A DNA stretch of 64,000 bases from Rheinheimera lutimaris (GTDB lineage Bacteria > Pseudomonadota > Gammaproteobacteria > Enterobacterales > Alteromonadaceae), in NCBI RefSeq assembly GCF_013283795.1, contig NZ_JABSOD010000014.1, positions 1 through 64,000 of the forward strand, read 5' to 3'. A model generated the notes under the pieces. It made no database searches, had not been told where the DNA came from, and saw only the letters and a list, made by a program, of their open reading frames with translations. Shown piece by piece: positions 24,119 to 33,662 of the stretch; the stretch's first letter is position 1; each line of letters starts with the position of its first letter. The position numbers and the translations under genes were made by a program.

Positions 24119-26206
24119 TTAGAACTGATAGCTGGCACTGATACCGAAACGGCGCGGCTCAGCAAACTGTTCGTACACATGCGGCTCGTAGCCGTCACGC
24201 GGGTCGTTGCCAAAGTAAAAACCGCGCACGCCGATATCTTTATCCAGCGCGTTGCGCGTCCAGGCGGCCAATTCCCAATCAGCCAATTGATAGCTGATAC
24301 GGGCATTTACTAACTCATAGCGCTTCGAGCGGGCATTGTGGCCATCAGAGTAGAAAAACGCGTCTTTACCCTGCAGGCTGAGGTTAAAAGTCAGAGCGTC
24401 GCTGATATACCAGTCGGTGGCTACACTGTATTGAAAACGCGGTGCCTGCGCCTGCTCACGGCCGCTGAAGTTTTCGCCGTCCAGGGTAATATAATCACCC
24501 AGTTTGGTTTTCAGCCAACTGGCAGATAAAAACAGCGCCAGTTGCGGGTGCAACTGCAGCCGGTTTTCCATCTCGATGCCGTAGTTGCGGCCACTGCCGG
24601 CATTATCAATAAAGCCGGCAAATTGCGGGCCGCTGTTCGGGTTCAGCCAGCCTTTTACCTGCATATCGTCACGCCACATATAAAACGCCGCTACCCGCGC
24701 GGTAAGGCTTTGATCCAACGCACTGCCCTTTACACCAAACTCGGCGTTATACAGGGTTTCCGGTTTAAAGCTGGCTTTGCTGTTTAACTCCGTTAAGTCT
24801 CCACCCACAGCTTTGGCCAGCGCATCGCCGTTAACGCCGCCGGCTTTATAACCGCGCGATGCCAGCAAATACACCAGCGCCTGCGTATTAACCTGATAGT
24901 TCAGACTGAGTTTAGCGCCCCACATAGTATCGTGGTTTTTAATGGCATTACCGCTGCTGTCGCTGTAATCATCGTCGTAGCGTTCTAAGCGCAGCCCGGA
25001 CACCACACTCCAGCCGCTGCTTAACGGCGTGGTAAGCTCACCATACACGGCAGCATTACTGCGGCTGAGTTCACTGACAAAGCTGTCGGCTTGCCATAAA
25101 TCCCAGTTCCAAAACTGCCGGGTTAAATCAAAGCTTTTATTCGCCGCATACAGGCCAAATACCCAGTCGCTGCCAGCCAACTTGCCTTGTGGCGTAGAGA
25201 TAAAGCGATAATCCAGCGTTAGCTGATCGCGGGCGCGCAAATAGCGATCGGTGGTGGCGTATTCATCCGGGTGAATACCGACATAACTCCAGTCTTCATC
25301 AAAGCCGTAGTCGCTGTCAGCGGTTAAATAACTGAGCTGCGCCAACACAGTGGCAAAGGCTAAGCCGGTGTAATCAGCTTGCAGTGCCACGGCTTTACTG
25401 CGAATTTGGTCCTGGCCCGGTTCATCAGATAAGGTGGTGCGGTTACGGTCTAACGAGAAAGCATCATAGCCGTTGTCCTGATCAACAAAATGCGTGACCA
25501 ATTGCAGTGCCAGTGCGTCTGATGCCTGGTAACGCAACTTAAACCGGCCGGTAAATTCGTCGATATTATTGGTATCGTCGCGATTTAAAAAAGCATTGTC
25601 GATAAAGCCGTCAGAGTTTTGCTGCTCCAGCGCAAAGCTGTAACCCAGCTGTGAGTTAACGCTGTTGCTATACTGTGCGGCCAGCTGGCGGCTGTTGTAA
25701 TTGGCCAGGGTGGCGCTGAGTTTGCCTTCCGGTGTGGCTGTAGGGCCTTTGCTGGTCAGGTTGAGCATGCCGGCCAGCGCATTGGCGCCAAAGCGGGTTG
25801 CTTCCGGGCCGCGAAATACCTCCAGTTGCGCCAAATCACTAATGCCGCTGATGCCTAAGCCGGAGTATTCAATACCATCAATTAAAATGCCCACCGACGG
25901 GTTAATAGTATCGACAAACTCGCTGCGCTCACCAATGCCGCGCATTTGAATGTAGCGGCCGCGCGAAGCACCGGCAGTAAAGTTTACATTGGCAAACTGA
26001 TTAAGTAAGTCATCCAGATGCTGCGCGGAAGTACGCTTAACATCCTGCTCACTGACCACCGCAATGCTGCCGGCCAATTGCTGCACCGATTGCTGTCGCA
26101 AGTCGCCCTGCACAGTGACGCGCTCAATTGAAGCTTCTGCTTCATTGGCCTGAAGAGAAAAACTGCTGCACACAGCCAAAGTAAGTAACGAGGGTATAAA
26201 ACGCAT
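24119..26206 (-). CDS. TonB-dependent receptor, probable thiamine/TPP outer membrane transporter
   Basis: A 695-residue outer-membrane receptor with a signal peptide (MRFIPSLLTLAVCSSFSLQA), a plug (DLLNQFANVNFTAGASRGRY, IQMRGIGERSEFVDTINPSV) and a barrel ending FGISASYQF. The start at 26206 is chosen because it gives the signal peptide; the open frame upstream of it runs through the riboswitch and is not coding. Regulation by the TPP riboswitch in its leader, and co-transcription with thiamine-binding, PnuT-type and kinase genes, indicates uptake of thiamine or a phosphorylated or pyrimidine derivative across the outer membrane. Confidence 0.88.
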   Translation of the reverse strand: MRFIPSLLTLAVCSSFSLQANEAEASIERVTVQGDLRQQSVQQLAGSIAVVSEQDVKRTSAQHLDDLLNQFANVNFTAGASRGRYIQMRGIGERSEFVDTINPSVGILIDGIEYSGLGISGISDLAQLEVFRGPEATRFGANALAGMLNLTSKGPTATPEGKLSATLANYNSRQLAAQYSNSVNSQLGYSFALEQQNSDGFIDNAFLNRDDTNNIDEFTGRFKLRYQASDALALQLVTHFVDQDNGYDAFSLDRNRTTLSDEPGQDQIRSKAVALQADYTGLAFATVLAQLSYLTADSDYGFDEDWSYVGIHPDEYATTDRYLRARDQLTLDYRFISTPQGKLAGSDWVFGLYAANKSFDLTRQFWNWDLWQADSFVSELSRSNAAVYGELTTPLSSGWSVVSGLRLERYDDDYSDSSGNAIKNHDTMWGAKLSLNYQVNTQALVYLLASRGYKAGGVNGDALAKAVGGDLTELNSKASFKPETLYNAEFGVKGSALDQSLTARVAAFYMWRDDMQVKGWLNPNSGPQFAGFIDNAGSGRNYGIEMENRLQLHPQLALFLSASWLKTKLGDYITLDGENFSGREQAQAPRFQYSVATDWYISDALTFNLSLQGKDAFFYSDGHNARSKRYELVNARISYQLADWELAAWTRNALDKDIGVRGFYFGNDPRDGYEPHVYEQFAEPRRFGISASYQF

Positions 26207-26213
26207 TGTTGTA

Positions 26214-26235
26214 TGAATCTCCAAAACTTCAGAGA
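26214..26235 (-). promoter_or_regulatory. Possible riboswitch expression platform hiding the ribosome site
   Basis: On the minus strand between the TPP aptamer and the receptor start, ATCTC and GAGAT can pair across a short loop and cover the only purine-rich site (GGAG) ahead of the ATG at 26206. This would give translational control. The aptamer-dependent alternative pairing is inferred, not shown. Confidence 0.4.
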
Positions 26236-26255
26236 TCACACCAGCTTGAGGAGTT

Positions 26256-26338
26256 AGCACCATCCCTCCGCCGGTATAATCCGGATCAGGTTCTAAGGGT
26301 TCGCCTTTCGGCATCTCAGCAATTGCACCCCTTGGTTG
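26256..26338 (-). ncRNA. TPP (thi-box) riboswitch
   Basis: Read on the minus strand, the leader of the receptor gene has the conserved TPP aptamer elements in order: ggggtgc, gctgaga, a variable stem (tgccgaaaggcga), acccttagaacctgatccgg and ggagggat at the 3' side. The flanks accaa and tggt can close the basal helix. Binding of thiamine pyrophosphate should switch off the four-gene thiamine operon 24119-26206, 23840-24088, 23214-23843 and 22387-23262. Confidence 0.95.
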
Positions 26339-26455
26339 CGCGGCAAGTGTAAAGCCTTTTATTTGTGCATGCAATGTGCAAAAGCCGTTTCAGCACCTAT
26401 AGTTGAAGCGGAATTATGTTGTATCCGCCGGCTTATACGCTGACAAGGACACATA

Positions 26456-27304
26456 ATGAAAAGCTATATCGAACGTGTTATTGCTGAAATTCCATTGTTT
26501 TTTTCTCATTTCAGCCAGTGTTTATTCCGTCCAAGGCACTTTATCCAGCAGCAACAGGCTATTGCTGAACAGCCCGATGCCGTTAGCAAAGGTGTCGAGT
26601 TTTTAATTCTGTCGTTTCTTATTGCGTTATTTATCAGCCAGGTGTTGCCGGAGGCCACTAATCCTGTGTCACTGCCCGCCGATGACGCCGCCTTTACACA
26701 ACTGACCAGCCGCGCGCTGTTTGATTTATTTCTGCTGTTTTTCGCCGCTGCCATCGCGTTTGGCTGCCTGCGCATGGTCGGTGTAGCCAGCAGTTTCTTT
26801 AGCTTTTTCCGCCTGTTTGCCTTTTTTTGCGGTATTAGCATGGTGTTGCTGGTGTTTGCCAATGCGCTGACCAATATCGGCATGATAGACCCTGTCGTTG
26901 CCAAAAGCTGGATCCAACTGGAGCAAAGCGCACAGGCGCTGAAACCTGCAATGGAACAGTTAATGTGTCACACCGATGCCGACGGTGAGCTGATAGCCGA
27001 CCCCGCTTTGGGCGAGCAATTACAGCAGCAACTGACGCAGGCACAAACCCTGTATCTGCAAGCAACAGAACGGACATTGTTTTTGCTGGGAGCCGGCTTG
27101 CAAGCCGTAATCCAGCTGATTCTGGCCTGCTGGCTGTTTATTGCCTGGTTTGCCTATGGCAAACAACAACAGCTGAACAGCGGCAAAATTGTATTTTCTG
27201 CTTTGCTAAGCCTGGGGTTAATTTATTTTGCCAGCCTGCTGCTAAGCCTGATGCAAACCGGCAGCCAGATGATGGCTATTTACCGCAGCTGCCCGCCGAC
27301 CTGA
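26456..27304 (+). CDS. Unknown polytopic membrane protein (Yip1-like layout)
   Basis: A 282-residue protein with five or so hydrophobic segments: FLILSFLIALFISQVL, LFDLFLLFFAAAIAFGCLRM, FFRLFAFFCGISMVLLVFANAL, LLGAGLQAVIQLILACWLFI and IVFSALLSLGLIYFASLLLSL, with a 60-residue soluble loop in the second half. The arrangement resembles YIP1-family proteins but I see no decisive motif. It is monocistronic between the riboswitch leader (divergent) and the ars operon. Function is unknown. Confidence 0.65.
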   Translation: MKSYIERVIAEIPLFFSHFSQCLFRPRHFIQQQQAIAEQPDAVSKGVEFLILSFLIALFISQVLPEATNPVSLPADDAAFTQLTSRALFDLFLLFFAAAIAFGCLRMVGVASSFFSFFRLFAFFCGISMVLLVFANALTNIGMIDPVVAKSWIQLEQSAQALKPAMEQLMCHTDADGELIADPALGEQLQQQLTQAQTLYLQATERTLFLLGAGLQAVIQLILACWLFIAWFAYGKQQQLNSGKIVFSALLSLGLIYFASLLLSLMQTGSQMMAIYRSCPPT

Positions 27305-27379
27305 ACAATACTGCTCTGACTACTATTACTTACCCCTCATTAGCCCGCTGTCATCAAAATGTCATTTGACATGCTTTTA

Positions 27380-27409
27380 TTTGAATATATGATATTTCAC
27401 ATATTCAAA
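27380..27409. promoter_or_regulatory. ArsR-type operator upstream of the ars operon
   Basis: A perfect 9-bp inverted repeat (tttgaatat / atattcaaa) with a 12-base spacer lies 17 bases before the start of the arsC-arsR fusion gene. Size and position fit binding by the ArsR domain encoded in that gene, giving autoregulation released by arsenite. Confidence 0.8.
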
Positions 27410-27425
27410 CTCTAAGATATGCAAA

Positions 27426-28199
27426 ATGCAGAAAAAATCACTGCTGTTTATTTGCACCGGTAATTCAGCCCGCTCACAATTAGCCGAAGCGTTGTTCCGC
27501 CAGATGGCGGGGGCAGAGTTTGAGGTATACAGCGCCGGCACCGCGCCGGAGCCAATAGACCCACGGGTATTTGCAGTGTTAAATGCCAGGCATATCTCAG
27601 CTGAAAACCTGCACAGTAAAGACTTGAGTAGCCTGAATCAGCGTCATTTCGACTATGCCATTACGCTCTGTGACAAAGCCCATCAAAGCTGTGTAACCCA
27701 GGTAAAGGCAGCGCAAATTTTGGCATGGGATTTTGCCGACCCCAAAGCCAAAGCCGGCACCAAAGCCTTTGACGTAGTGCTAAACGAACTGAGTGAGCGG
27801 ATTAAATACTTCTTACTGTTTAGCCAAAAATACCGCGTTAAACCAGAGCAACTGAGCGATGCATTAAGCTTTTATAAAGCATTGGCAGATGATACGCGGT
27901 TAAAAACCCTGTTGCTTATTCAGCAACAGCAGGAGCTGTGTGTTTGCGAGCTGACCGCAGCGCTGGATGAAACCCAGCCGAAGATTTCCCGCCATTTGGC
28001 GCAATTGCGTAACGCCGCCATTTTACAAGACCGGCGCCATGGCCAGTGGGTGTTTTATCGCCTCGCCGATAATCTACCCGGCTGGGCATTGGAGGTACTG
28101 CGCCTTACCGCCAGCAATAACAGCGCCCTGATCGCTGCTAACCTGAATAAACTAAATGAAATGGGCGACCGGCCACAGCGCGCCGCGCTATGTAACTGA
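27426..28199 (+). CDS. Fusion of thioredoxin-type arsenate reductase (ArsC) with ArsR repressor
   Basis: A 257-residue fusion. Residues 1-135 are a low-molecular-weight-phosphatase-type arsenate reductase with the P-loop CTGNSAR at Cys10 and the two resolving cysteines Cys82 and Cys89 at the same positions as in staphylococcal ArsC, so reduction of arsenate with thioredoxin is expected. Residues 145-235 are an ArsR winged helix ([31 protein letters not shown]) with the metalloid site ELCVCEL (Cys172, Cys174). Enzyme and sensor are therefore one polypeptide. It is the first gene of an operon with a GAPDH gene and arsJ, under a 9-bp inverted-repeat operator. Confidence 0.93.
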   Translation: MQKKSLLFICTGNSARSQLAEALFRQMAGAEFEVYSAGTAPEPIDPRVFAVLNARHISAENLHSKDLSSLNQRHFDYAITLCDKAHQSCVTQVKAAQILAWDFADPKAKAGTKAFDVVLNELSERIKYFLLFSQKYRVKPEQLSDALSFYKALADDTRLKTLLLIQQQQELCVCELTAALDETQPKISRHLAQLRNAAILQDRRHGQWVFYRLADNLPGWALEVLRLTASNNSALIAANLNKLNEMGDRPQRAALCN

Positions 28200-28216
28200 A
28201 CATAAGGAATAGCCAG

Positions 28217-29227
28217 ATGACAATTAAAGTAGGTATTAACGGCTTTGGCCGTATTGGCCGCCTGGCCCTGCGGGCGGCGTTTGACTGGCCGGAGCTGGAA
28301 TTTGTGCAGATTAACGACCCGGCCGCCGATGCCGCCACTTTCGCGCATTTGTTAAACTTTGACTCGGTACACGGCATCTGGCGTCATAACGCCACGGCCG
28401 ATGGCGATAACATCGTGATCAACGGTAAAACAATAACTGTAAGCAGCAATAAGGCGATTGCTGATACTGACTGGTCGCAATGTGATGTGGTCATTGAAGC
28501 GTCCGGTAAAATGAAGAGCACGGCAGTATTAAATGCCTACCTGGCGCAAGGCGTAAAACGGGTAGTGGTCAGTGCGCCGGTAAAAGAGCCGGGCGTTTTG
28601 AACGTCGTCATGGGTGTAAACCAGCAGCTGTATGACAAAGAGCTGCACCGCATTGTTACCGCCGCCAGCTGCACCACTAACTGCCTGGCGCCGGTGGTAA
28701 AAGTCATACACGAACAGCTGGGTATTAAACACGGCAGCATTACTACCATTCATGATTTAACCAATACCCAAAGTATTCTGGACACACCGCATAAAGACTT
28801 ACGCCGCGCCCGCGCCTGTGGCAGCAGCCTAATTCCTACCACCACCGGCTCAGCCACCGCCATTACGGAGATTTTCCCGGAGTTAAAAGGCCGCTTAAAC
28901 GGCCATGCTGTGCGGGTGCCGCTGGCCAATGCTTCGTTAACCGACTGCGTATTTGAAGTAGAACGCGCCACAACTGCTGAGGAGGTTAATGCCCTGCTAA
29001 AAGCCGCTTCTGAAGGCGAGTTAAAAGATATTCTCGGCTATGAAACCCGGCCTCTGGTATCGGTCGATTACAAAACCGACCCGCGCTCAAGCATTATTGA
29101 TGCCTTATCTACCATGGTGGTTAACGGCACCCAGCTGAAAATTTATGCCTGGTATGACAATGAATGGGGCTATGCCAACCGCACGGTGGAATTAGCCAAA
29201 CTGGTTGGTCTGCAGGATAAACACTAA
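28217..29227 (+). CDS. Glyceraldehyde-3-phosphate dehydrogenase of the ars operon
   Basis: A 336-residue type I GAPDH: NAD-binding [16 protein letters not shown], catalytic [11 protein letters not shown], and the C-terminal [11 protein letters not shown]. In arsenic operons with arsJ this enzyme converts glyceraldehyde 3-phosphate plus arsenate to 1-arseno-3-phosphoglycerate, which ArsJ exports; the product breaks down to arsenate outside the cell. It lies 17 bases after the arsC-arsR fusion and 23 bases before arsJ. The ars context, not the sequence, separates it from glycolytic GAPDH. Confidence 0.92.
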   Translation: MTIKVGINGFGRIGRLALRAAFDWPELEFVQINDPAADAATFAHLLNFDSVHGIWRHNATADGDNIVINGKTITVSSNKAIADTDWSQCDVVIEASGKMKSTAVLNAYLAQGVKRVVVSAPVKEPGVLNVVMGVNQQLYDKELHRIVTAASCTTNCLAPVVKVIHEQLGIKHGSITTIHDLTNTQSILDTPHKDLRRARACGSSLIPTTTGSATAITEIFPELKGRLNGHAVRVPLANASLTDCVFEVERATTAEEVNALLKAASEGELKDILGYETRPLVSVDYKTDPRSSIIDALSTMVVNGTQLKIYAWYDNEWGYANRTVELAKLVGLQDKH

Positions 29228-29250
29228 GCGATGCACTTCGGAACATGCCT

Positions 29251-30453
29251 ATGTTAAGCGCGCTAAGCCCACAACTGCGGCAGTATATGTTGGTAACGGC
29301 GAATTACTGGGCTTTTACCTTAACTGATGGCGCACTGCGCATGCTGGTGGTGCTGCATTTTTATAGCCTGGGTTACAGCGGCCTGGCCATTGCTATGCTG
29401 TTTTTGTTTTATGAGATCTTCGGCGTGATTACCAACCTGGTGGGCGGCTGGCTGGGTGCCCGTATCGGCCTGAACAAAACCATGAATATCGGCCTGTTGC
29501 TGCAAATACTGGCATTGGCCATGTTGCTGCTGCCGGCAGAGTATTTAATTGTGCCCTGGGTAATGGCGGCGCAGGCGCTATCTGGTATTGCTAAAGACCT
29601 CAACAAAATGAGCGCCAAAAGCAGTATTAAAATGCTGGTGGCAGATGATGCGCAAAGCAGCTTATTTAAATGGGTTGCCATGCTTACCGGCTCGAAAAAT
29701 GCACTGAAAGGCATTGGCTTTTTCCTCGGGGGTTTATTGCTTAGCCTGTACGGTTTTAGCATGGCTATATTGTTGCTGTTACTGATGTTAACAGCGGTAT
29801 GGCTGTTTAGCCTGTGGCGTTTAAAGGCGGATTTAGGTAAGAGTAAAACCAAGCCAAAGTTTACTGAATTATTGTCAAAAAGCCGCGCCATTAACGCGCT
29901 ATCGGCAGCACGCATGCTGTTGTTTGGCGCCCGCGATGTCTGGTTTGTGATTGCGCTGCCACTAGCCCTGGCCAGCCAGTTTGGCTGGAGCCACTGGGCA
30001 GTGGGTAGCTTTTTGGCGCTGTGGGTTATTGGCTATGGCGCGGTACAAAGCGCAGCGCCCATGCTTACCGGCAAAACCCGCCTGCCTGATGGTCGCACGT
30101 TGACATTATGGGCACTGTTATTGTGTGCGATACCAGCCGCTATTGCGGTAGCACTGCAGCAACAGTGGCAGGCCGAAACCGCCCTACCCGGCGGCCTGCT
30201 GCTGTTTGGTGCCGTGTTTGCCATTAACTCCTCCTTACACAGCTATATGATTGTCAGTTACGCTAAAAGCGATGGTGTGTCGCTGGATGTCGGCTTTTAT
30301 TATATGGCCAATGCCATGGGCCGCTTAATTGGCACGGTGCTATCCGGCTGGGTATACCAACAGGCGGGATTAGCTGCCTGCTTATGGATCTCGAGTGCCA
30401 TGCTGGTGGCCACAGTACTGGTGTCCACCTTGCTGCCTAAACACCAGGCATGA
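29251..30453 (+). CDS. arsJ: Organoarsenical efflux transporter ArsJ
   Basis: A 400-residue major-facilitator protein with twelve helices, starting LRQYMLVTANYWAFTLTDGA and including FYEIFGVITNLVGGWLGARI, the hallmark region of ArsJ. It exports 1-arseno-3-phosphoglycerate made by the adjacent GAPDH, completing an arsenate resistance pathway. I prefer the ATG at 29251 because GGA ends eight bases before it; an ATG six bases earlier is too close. No arsB or acr3 is visible, so arsenite produced by the ArsC domain would need an exporter elsewhere. Confidence 0.92.
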   Translation: MLSALSPQLRQYMLVTANYWAFTLTDGALRMLVVLHFYSLGYSGLAIAMLFLFYEIFGVITNLVGGWLGARIGLNKTMNIGLLLQILALAMLLLPAEYLIVPWVMAAQALSGIAKDLNKMSAKSSIKMLVADDAQSSLFKWVAMLTGSKNALKGIGFFLGGLLLSLYGFSMAILLLLLMLTAVWLFSLWRLKADLGKSKTKPKFTELLSKSRAINALSAARMLLFGARDVWFVIALPLALASQFGWSHWAVGSFLALWVIGYGAVQSAAPMLTGKTRLPDGRTLTLWALLLCAIPAAIAVALQQQWQAETALPGGLLLFGAVFAINSSLHSYMIVSYAKSDGVSLDVGFYYMANAMGRLIGTVLSGWVYQQAGLAACLWISSAMLVATVLVSTLLPKHQA

Positions 30454-30511
30454 CTTTAGCCAACGCCTGCTCTACACTGCATTAAGCCACTGATACTGTT
30501 TGGAATACCTC

Positions 30512-31375
30512 ATGTTAAACCTGCGCCCGCGTCAATTGCTGCTGTTGTCGTTGCTGGCTGCCTTTATCACGATGGCACTGAAAACCCTGGCCTGGTATTT
30601 AACCGGCTCGGTCGGTTTTCTATCTGACGCCATAGAATCACTGGTTAATGTTGCCGGGGCCGGCTTTGCACTGGTAATGGTCAGTATTGCCCGCCGCCCC
30701 GCTGATAACAGTCACCCTTATGGCCACAGCAAGGCCGAGTATTTATCTGCGGCTTTTGAAGGCGGCATGATTTTTCTCGCCGCTATAGCCATTGTGATTA
30801 CTGCAGCAGAGCGCCTGATTAACCCGCAAGCTATCGCCACTCTTGGCGTTGGCACCGCCCTGACAGTAGTGGCCAGCTTAATTAATCTGGGTATTGCGCT
30901 GTTGCTGCTGCATGGTGGCAAACAGCATAATTCACCGGCGCTGGAAGGCGACGGCAAACATCTGATGACCGATGTCTGGACCACAGCCGGCGTAGTTACA
31001 GGCGTAATGCTGGCGGTAGTCAGCGGCCTGCACTGGCTGGATCCGCTGGTAGCAATAGCCGTAGCGCTGCATATTTTGCACGAAGGCGGTGGTATTTTAT
31101 ACCGTGCGGTGAACGGTTTAATGGATAAAGCTCTGCCGGAGCCCCGTATCCGGCAGATTGAGCAAGCCCTGGCGCAGTTTGCCAGTGGTAAAGTGCAGTT
31201 TATCAACTTACGTACCCGTGCAGCCGCCACCTTACAATTTGCCCAGGTAGATATGCAGGTGCCGCCGCACTGGACAGTGCAGCAAGCGCATCAATTAGCC
31301 GATGATGCCGAATTGGCAATACAGCAACTGGGGGTAGAGCTGGTGGTGCATATTGAGCCAAAAACCACTGATTAA
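30512..31375 (+). CDS. Cation diffusion facilitator (CDF) family metal efflux protein
   Basis: A 287-residue inner-membrane transporter with six helices and a C-terminal cytoplasmic domain. Metal-site motifs are present in altered form: GFLSDAIESLVN in helix 2 (the second acidic residue is Glu) and GKHLMTDVWTTAGV in helix 5. HPYGHSKAEYLSA is the conserved loop. Likely substrates are zinc, iron or manganese. Start at the ATG 30512 (GGA eight bases upstream) rather than a TTG at 30500. It follows arsJ by 58 bases and could share its transcript, but a separate promoter is equally possible. Confidence 0.88.
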   Translation: MLNLRPRQLLLLSLLAAFITMALKTLAWYLTGSVGFLSDAIESLVNVAGAGFALVMVSIARRPADNSHPYGHSKAEYLSAAFEGGMIFLAAIAIVITAAERLINPQAIATLGVGTALTVVASLINLGIALLLLHGGKQHNSPALEGDGKHLMTDVWTTAGVVTGVMLAVVSGLHWLDPLVAIAVALHILHEGGGILYRAVNGLMDKALPEPRIRQIEQALAQFASGKVQFINLRTRAAATLQFAQVDMQVPPHWTVQQAHQLADDAELAIQQLGVELVVHIEPKTTD

Positions 31376-31443
31376 CTGGTGTTTTTGTTATTCAGCGCTA
31401 CAGTTAATCAGACCCAGCTAAATTAATATGGCGCCAGCGCAGT

Positions 31444-33348
31444 ATGCCGGAACAGTTCTTTGCCACTAACAATACTGACGATTTCCGACAGCAAATCAGC
31501 CATTTCCGCATCCGCCGTTTACTGCAAATTACCGGTTTTACCTTATTTGGCTTAATTCTCGCTATGGCAGTCGCCGGCGGCACCACTAAACTCCTGATCC
31601 TGGCCGGCTGCGTTTCGCTGTTGGTTGCCGGTAGTTTTGCGTTAAAACAACAAGCGCTGATTTCTGCTTATATTCTGCTTTGGTCAATGGCATTGATGCT
31701 GTCTGCACTGGCTTATGTCTCCGGCGGGCTGCGCGACCTGGCTTTGCTGGGTTTTCCGGGTTTGCTGGTGTACGCCGCCATTTTGGGCAGTGTCGGGCTG
31801 TTTTACTCATTATTGAGCTTTGTGATGCTGTTTTGCACCTTGCTTACCGCACTGACTCTTAACGGCTACCTGCAACCACAGATCCCGGCGCTGGGCTGGC
31901 AACATCTGTTGTTTGTTGCCGTTATTATGGCGGTAACCGGCTTTAGCGTGTACTTAATGGTGCGTGATATGCGCCTGCTTATGCTGTCTTTGCAACGGGA
32001 AAATGAAAAAGTACGCCACAGCCGCAAGGAAATAGAGCGACTGGCGCATCATGACCCCTTAACCACCTTACCCAACCGTATTTCCGGCGAGCAGTTATAT
32101 AATCAATTACTGCAACATTGCCGGCAACATCAGCTGCAATTGGCGGTGTTATTTCTCGATCTGGATAACTTTAAGCCGGTAAATGATTCCTTAGGTCATT
32201 CAGCCGGCGATATTCTGCTACGTCAGTTAGCGCAGCGGCTCCAACAGGTTTTAAGCAAAGAGCAAAAAGTTATCCGTTTCGGCGGCGATGAATTTCTGTT
32301 TCTGGTGCCTTCCGATGCCGACAAGCAGCAACTCAGCCAATTGGCGACGCAACTTATCGCGGAAGTCACCAAACCGTTTACGATTATGCAAACAGATGTC
32401 AGCGTATCCGGCTCTATCGGCATTGCCATCGCGCCGGGTGACGGCAACGAGTTTAATGTATTGTGCCGCAAAGCCGATTTAGCCATGTATAAAGCCAAAG
32501 AAGATGGCCGCAATACTTTTCGCTTTTACGACGACAAGCTGGATCAGGACAATGTCGACAAGTTTAATTTATTACAACGGCTGCGCCTGGCGATTAAAGA
32601 GCAAGGCTTTGAGCTGCATTACCAGCCGAAAATAAACTTACGCAGTGGCCATATTACCTCGGTAGAGGCACTGCTGCGCTGGCCGCAACAGGACGGCAGC
32701 ATGATAAGCCCGGCAGAATTTATTCCGCTGGCCGAGCACAGCGGCCTGATCACTGAGCTGGGCAACTGGGTCATTAATGAGGCTTGCCGCGCCGGCGCGC
32801 GCTTAAGAGCACAAGGTTTTACTAAGCTGCGCATGGCGGTAAACCTGTCGTACGTGCAATTTAAAAACACTAGGCTGGAGCAAGTGGTACAGCAAGCGCT
32901 GCGCGATGCCGCCCTGCCTGCCTCCGCGCTGGAGTTAGAGCTGACAGAGTCGTTATTGATCGGTGACACCGATGTTATTCAGCAACAGTTAAATGCCTTA
33001 AGCCAGCTGGGCGTCACCTTTGCTATTGATGATTTTGGTACCGGTTATTCCAACCTGAGTTATTTACGCAGTTTTAATGCCACCACTTTAAAAATAGACC
33101 GCTCTTTTATTGCTTCATTGTGTGTATCAGAGCGTGACGAACCGCTGGTGCATGCCATTATTAATATGGCCGCCAGCTTAGGCCTGAAAACCGTCGCTGA
33201 AGGTATCGAAGATGCCGCCACCCTGCAGCGCTTAAAAGCACTGGGCTGCGATGAAGGTCAGGGGTTTTATTGGTCTGCTGCCATAGCTGAGACAGCATTG
33301 ATAACACTGATTAACCAACACAACAACACACCAAACAATAAAAACTAA
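31444..33348 (+). CDS. Membrane-bound GGDEF-EAL cyclic-di-GMP protein
   Basis: A 634-residue protein. The first 185 residues contain about five to six transmembrane helices. A linker helix (RENEKVRHSRKEIERLAHHD) leads to a GGDEF domain with intact RFGGDEF, then an EAL domain with VEALLRWP, ELTESLL and IDDFGTGYSNLSYLRS. Both synthesis and breakdown of cyclic-di-GMP are therefore possible. The gene sits just upstream of an mxd-like exopolysaccharide operon, which is known to respond to cyclic-di-GMP, so a regulatory link is plausible. Confidence 0.93.
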   Translation: MPEQFFATNNTDDFRQQISHFRIRRLLQITGFTLFGLILAMAVAGGTTKLLILAGCVSLLVAGSFALKQQALISAYILLWSMALMLSALAYVSGGLRDLALLGFPGLLVYAAILGSVGLFYSLLSFVMLFCTLLTALTLNGYLQPQIPALGWQHLLFVAVIMAVTGFSVYLMVRDMRLLMLSLQRENEKVRHSRKEIERLAHHDPLTTLPNRISGEQLYNQLLQHCRQHQLQLAVLFLDLDNFKPVNDSLGHSAGDILLRQLAQRLQQVLSKEQKVIRFGGDEFLFLVPSDADKQQLSQLATQLIAEVTKPFTIMQTDVSVSGSIGIAIAPGDGNEFNVLCRKADLAMYKAKEDGRNTFRFYDDKLDQDNVDKFNLLQRLRLAIKEQGFELHYQPKINLRSGHITSVEALLRWPQQDGSMISPAEFIPLAEHSGLITELGNWVINEACRAGARLRAQGFTKLRMAVNLSYVQFKNTRLEQVVQQALRDAALPASALELELTESLLIGDTDVIQQQLNALSQLGVTFAIDDFGTGYSNLSYLRSFNATTLKIDRSFIASLCVSERDEPLVHAIINMAASLGLKTVAEGIEDAATLQRLKALGCDEGQGFYWSAAIAETALITLINQHNNTPNNKN

Positions 33349-33662
33349 AATCACAAATAAAAAACAATAAATAAACATAGAAACAAAATAAATAAATACG
33401 CTTTTTTGTTTATAAATCATTTTAAAAATATATCAGTATTTTCTTGTTAAACCGGCTGAATAACTTAAAAAATAATCAAATTGTGTATATAATCGCCGCC
33501 CTGATGCAAGGTGTTTCCCTAAATTAGAAATTATTTATTCTAAGTGACGCTTAGCATTCACGTAGTAAACATCCAAACAATTAATACACCTTAATTGTTT
33601 GGCCGGCATTGACGCCAGCCAAAGTATTCACCAGGGACAGTTGCAGTAGATCAGGTTGTATC
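33349..33662 (+). promoter_or_regulatory. Leader of the mxd-like operon with a long palindrome
   Basis: This 314-base AT-rich stretch has a TATAAT box at 33488-33493 and, in the expected leader, a perfect 12-bp inverted repeat (ccaaacaattaa / ttaattgtttgg, 33573-33602) with a 6-base loop. No U run follows, so it is not a simple terminator; it may be a protein-binding palindrome or an RNA hairpin. I looked for a GEMM-type cyclic-di-GMP aptamer and did not find one. Confidence 0.55.

Noticed and set aside
26207..26374. N-terminal extension of the thiamine receptor gene
   Set aside because: The frame is open here only by chance. The DNA is the TPP riboswitch, and the signal peptide begins at 26206.
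28217..29227. Glycolytic gapA
   Set aside because: It lies between an ArsC-ArsR fusion and arsJ in one operon, the known context of the arsenic-specific enzyme.
33481..33662. Cyclic-di-GMP (GEMM) riboswitch before the mxd-like operon
   Set aside because: The expected conserved aptamer blocks are not present; only a palindrome is seen.
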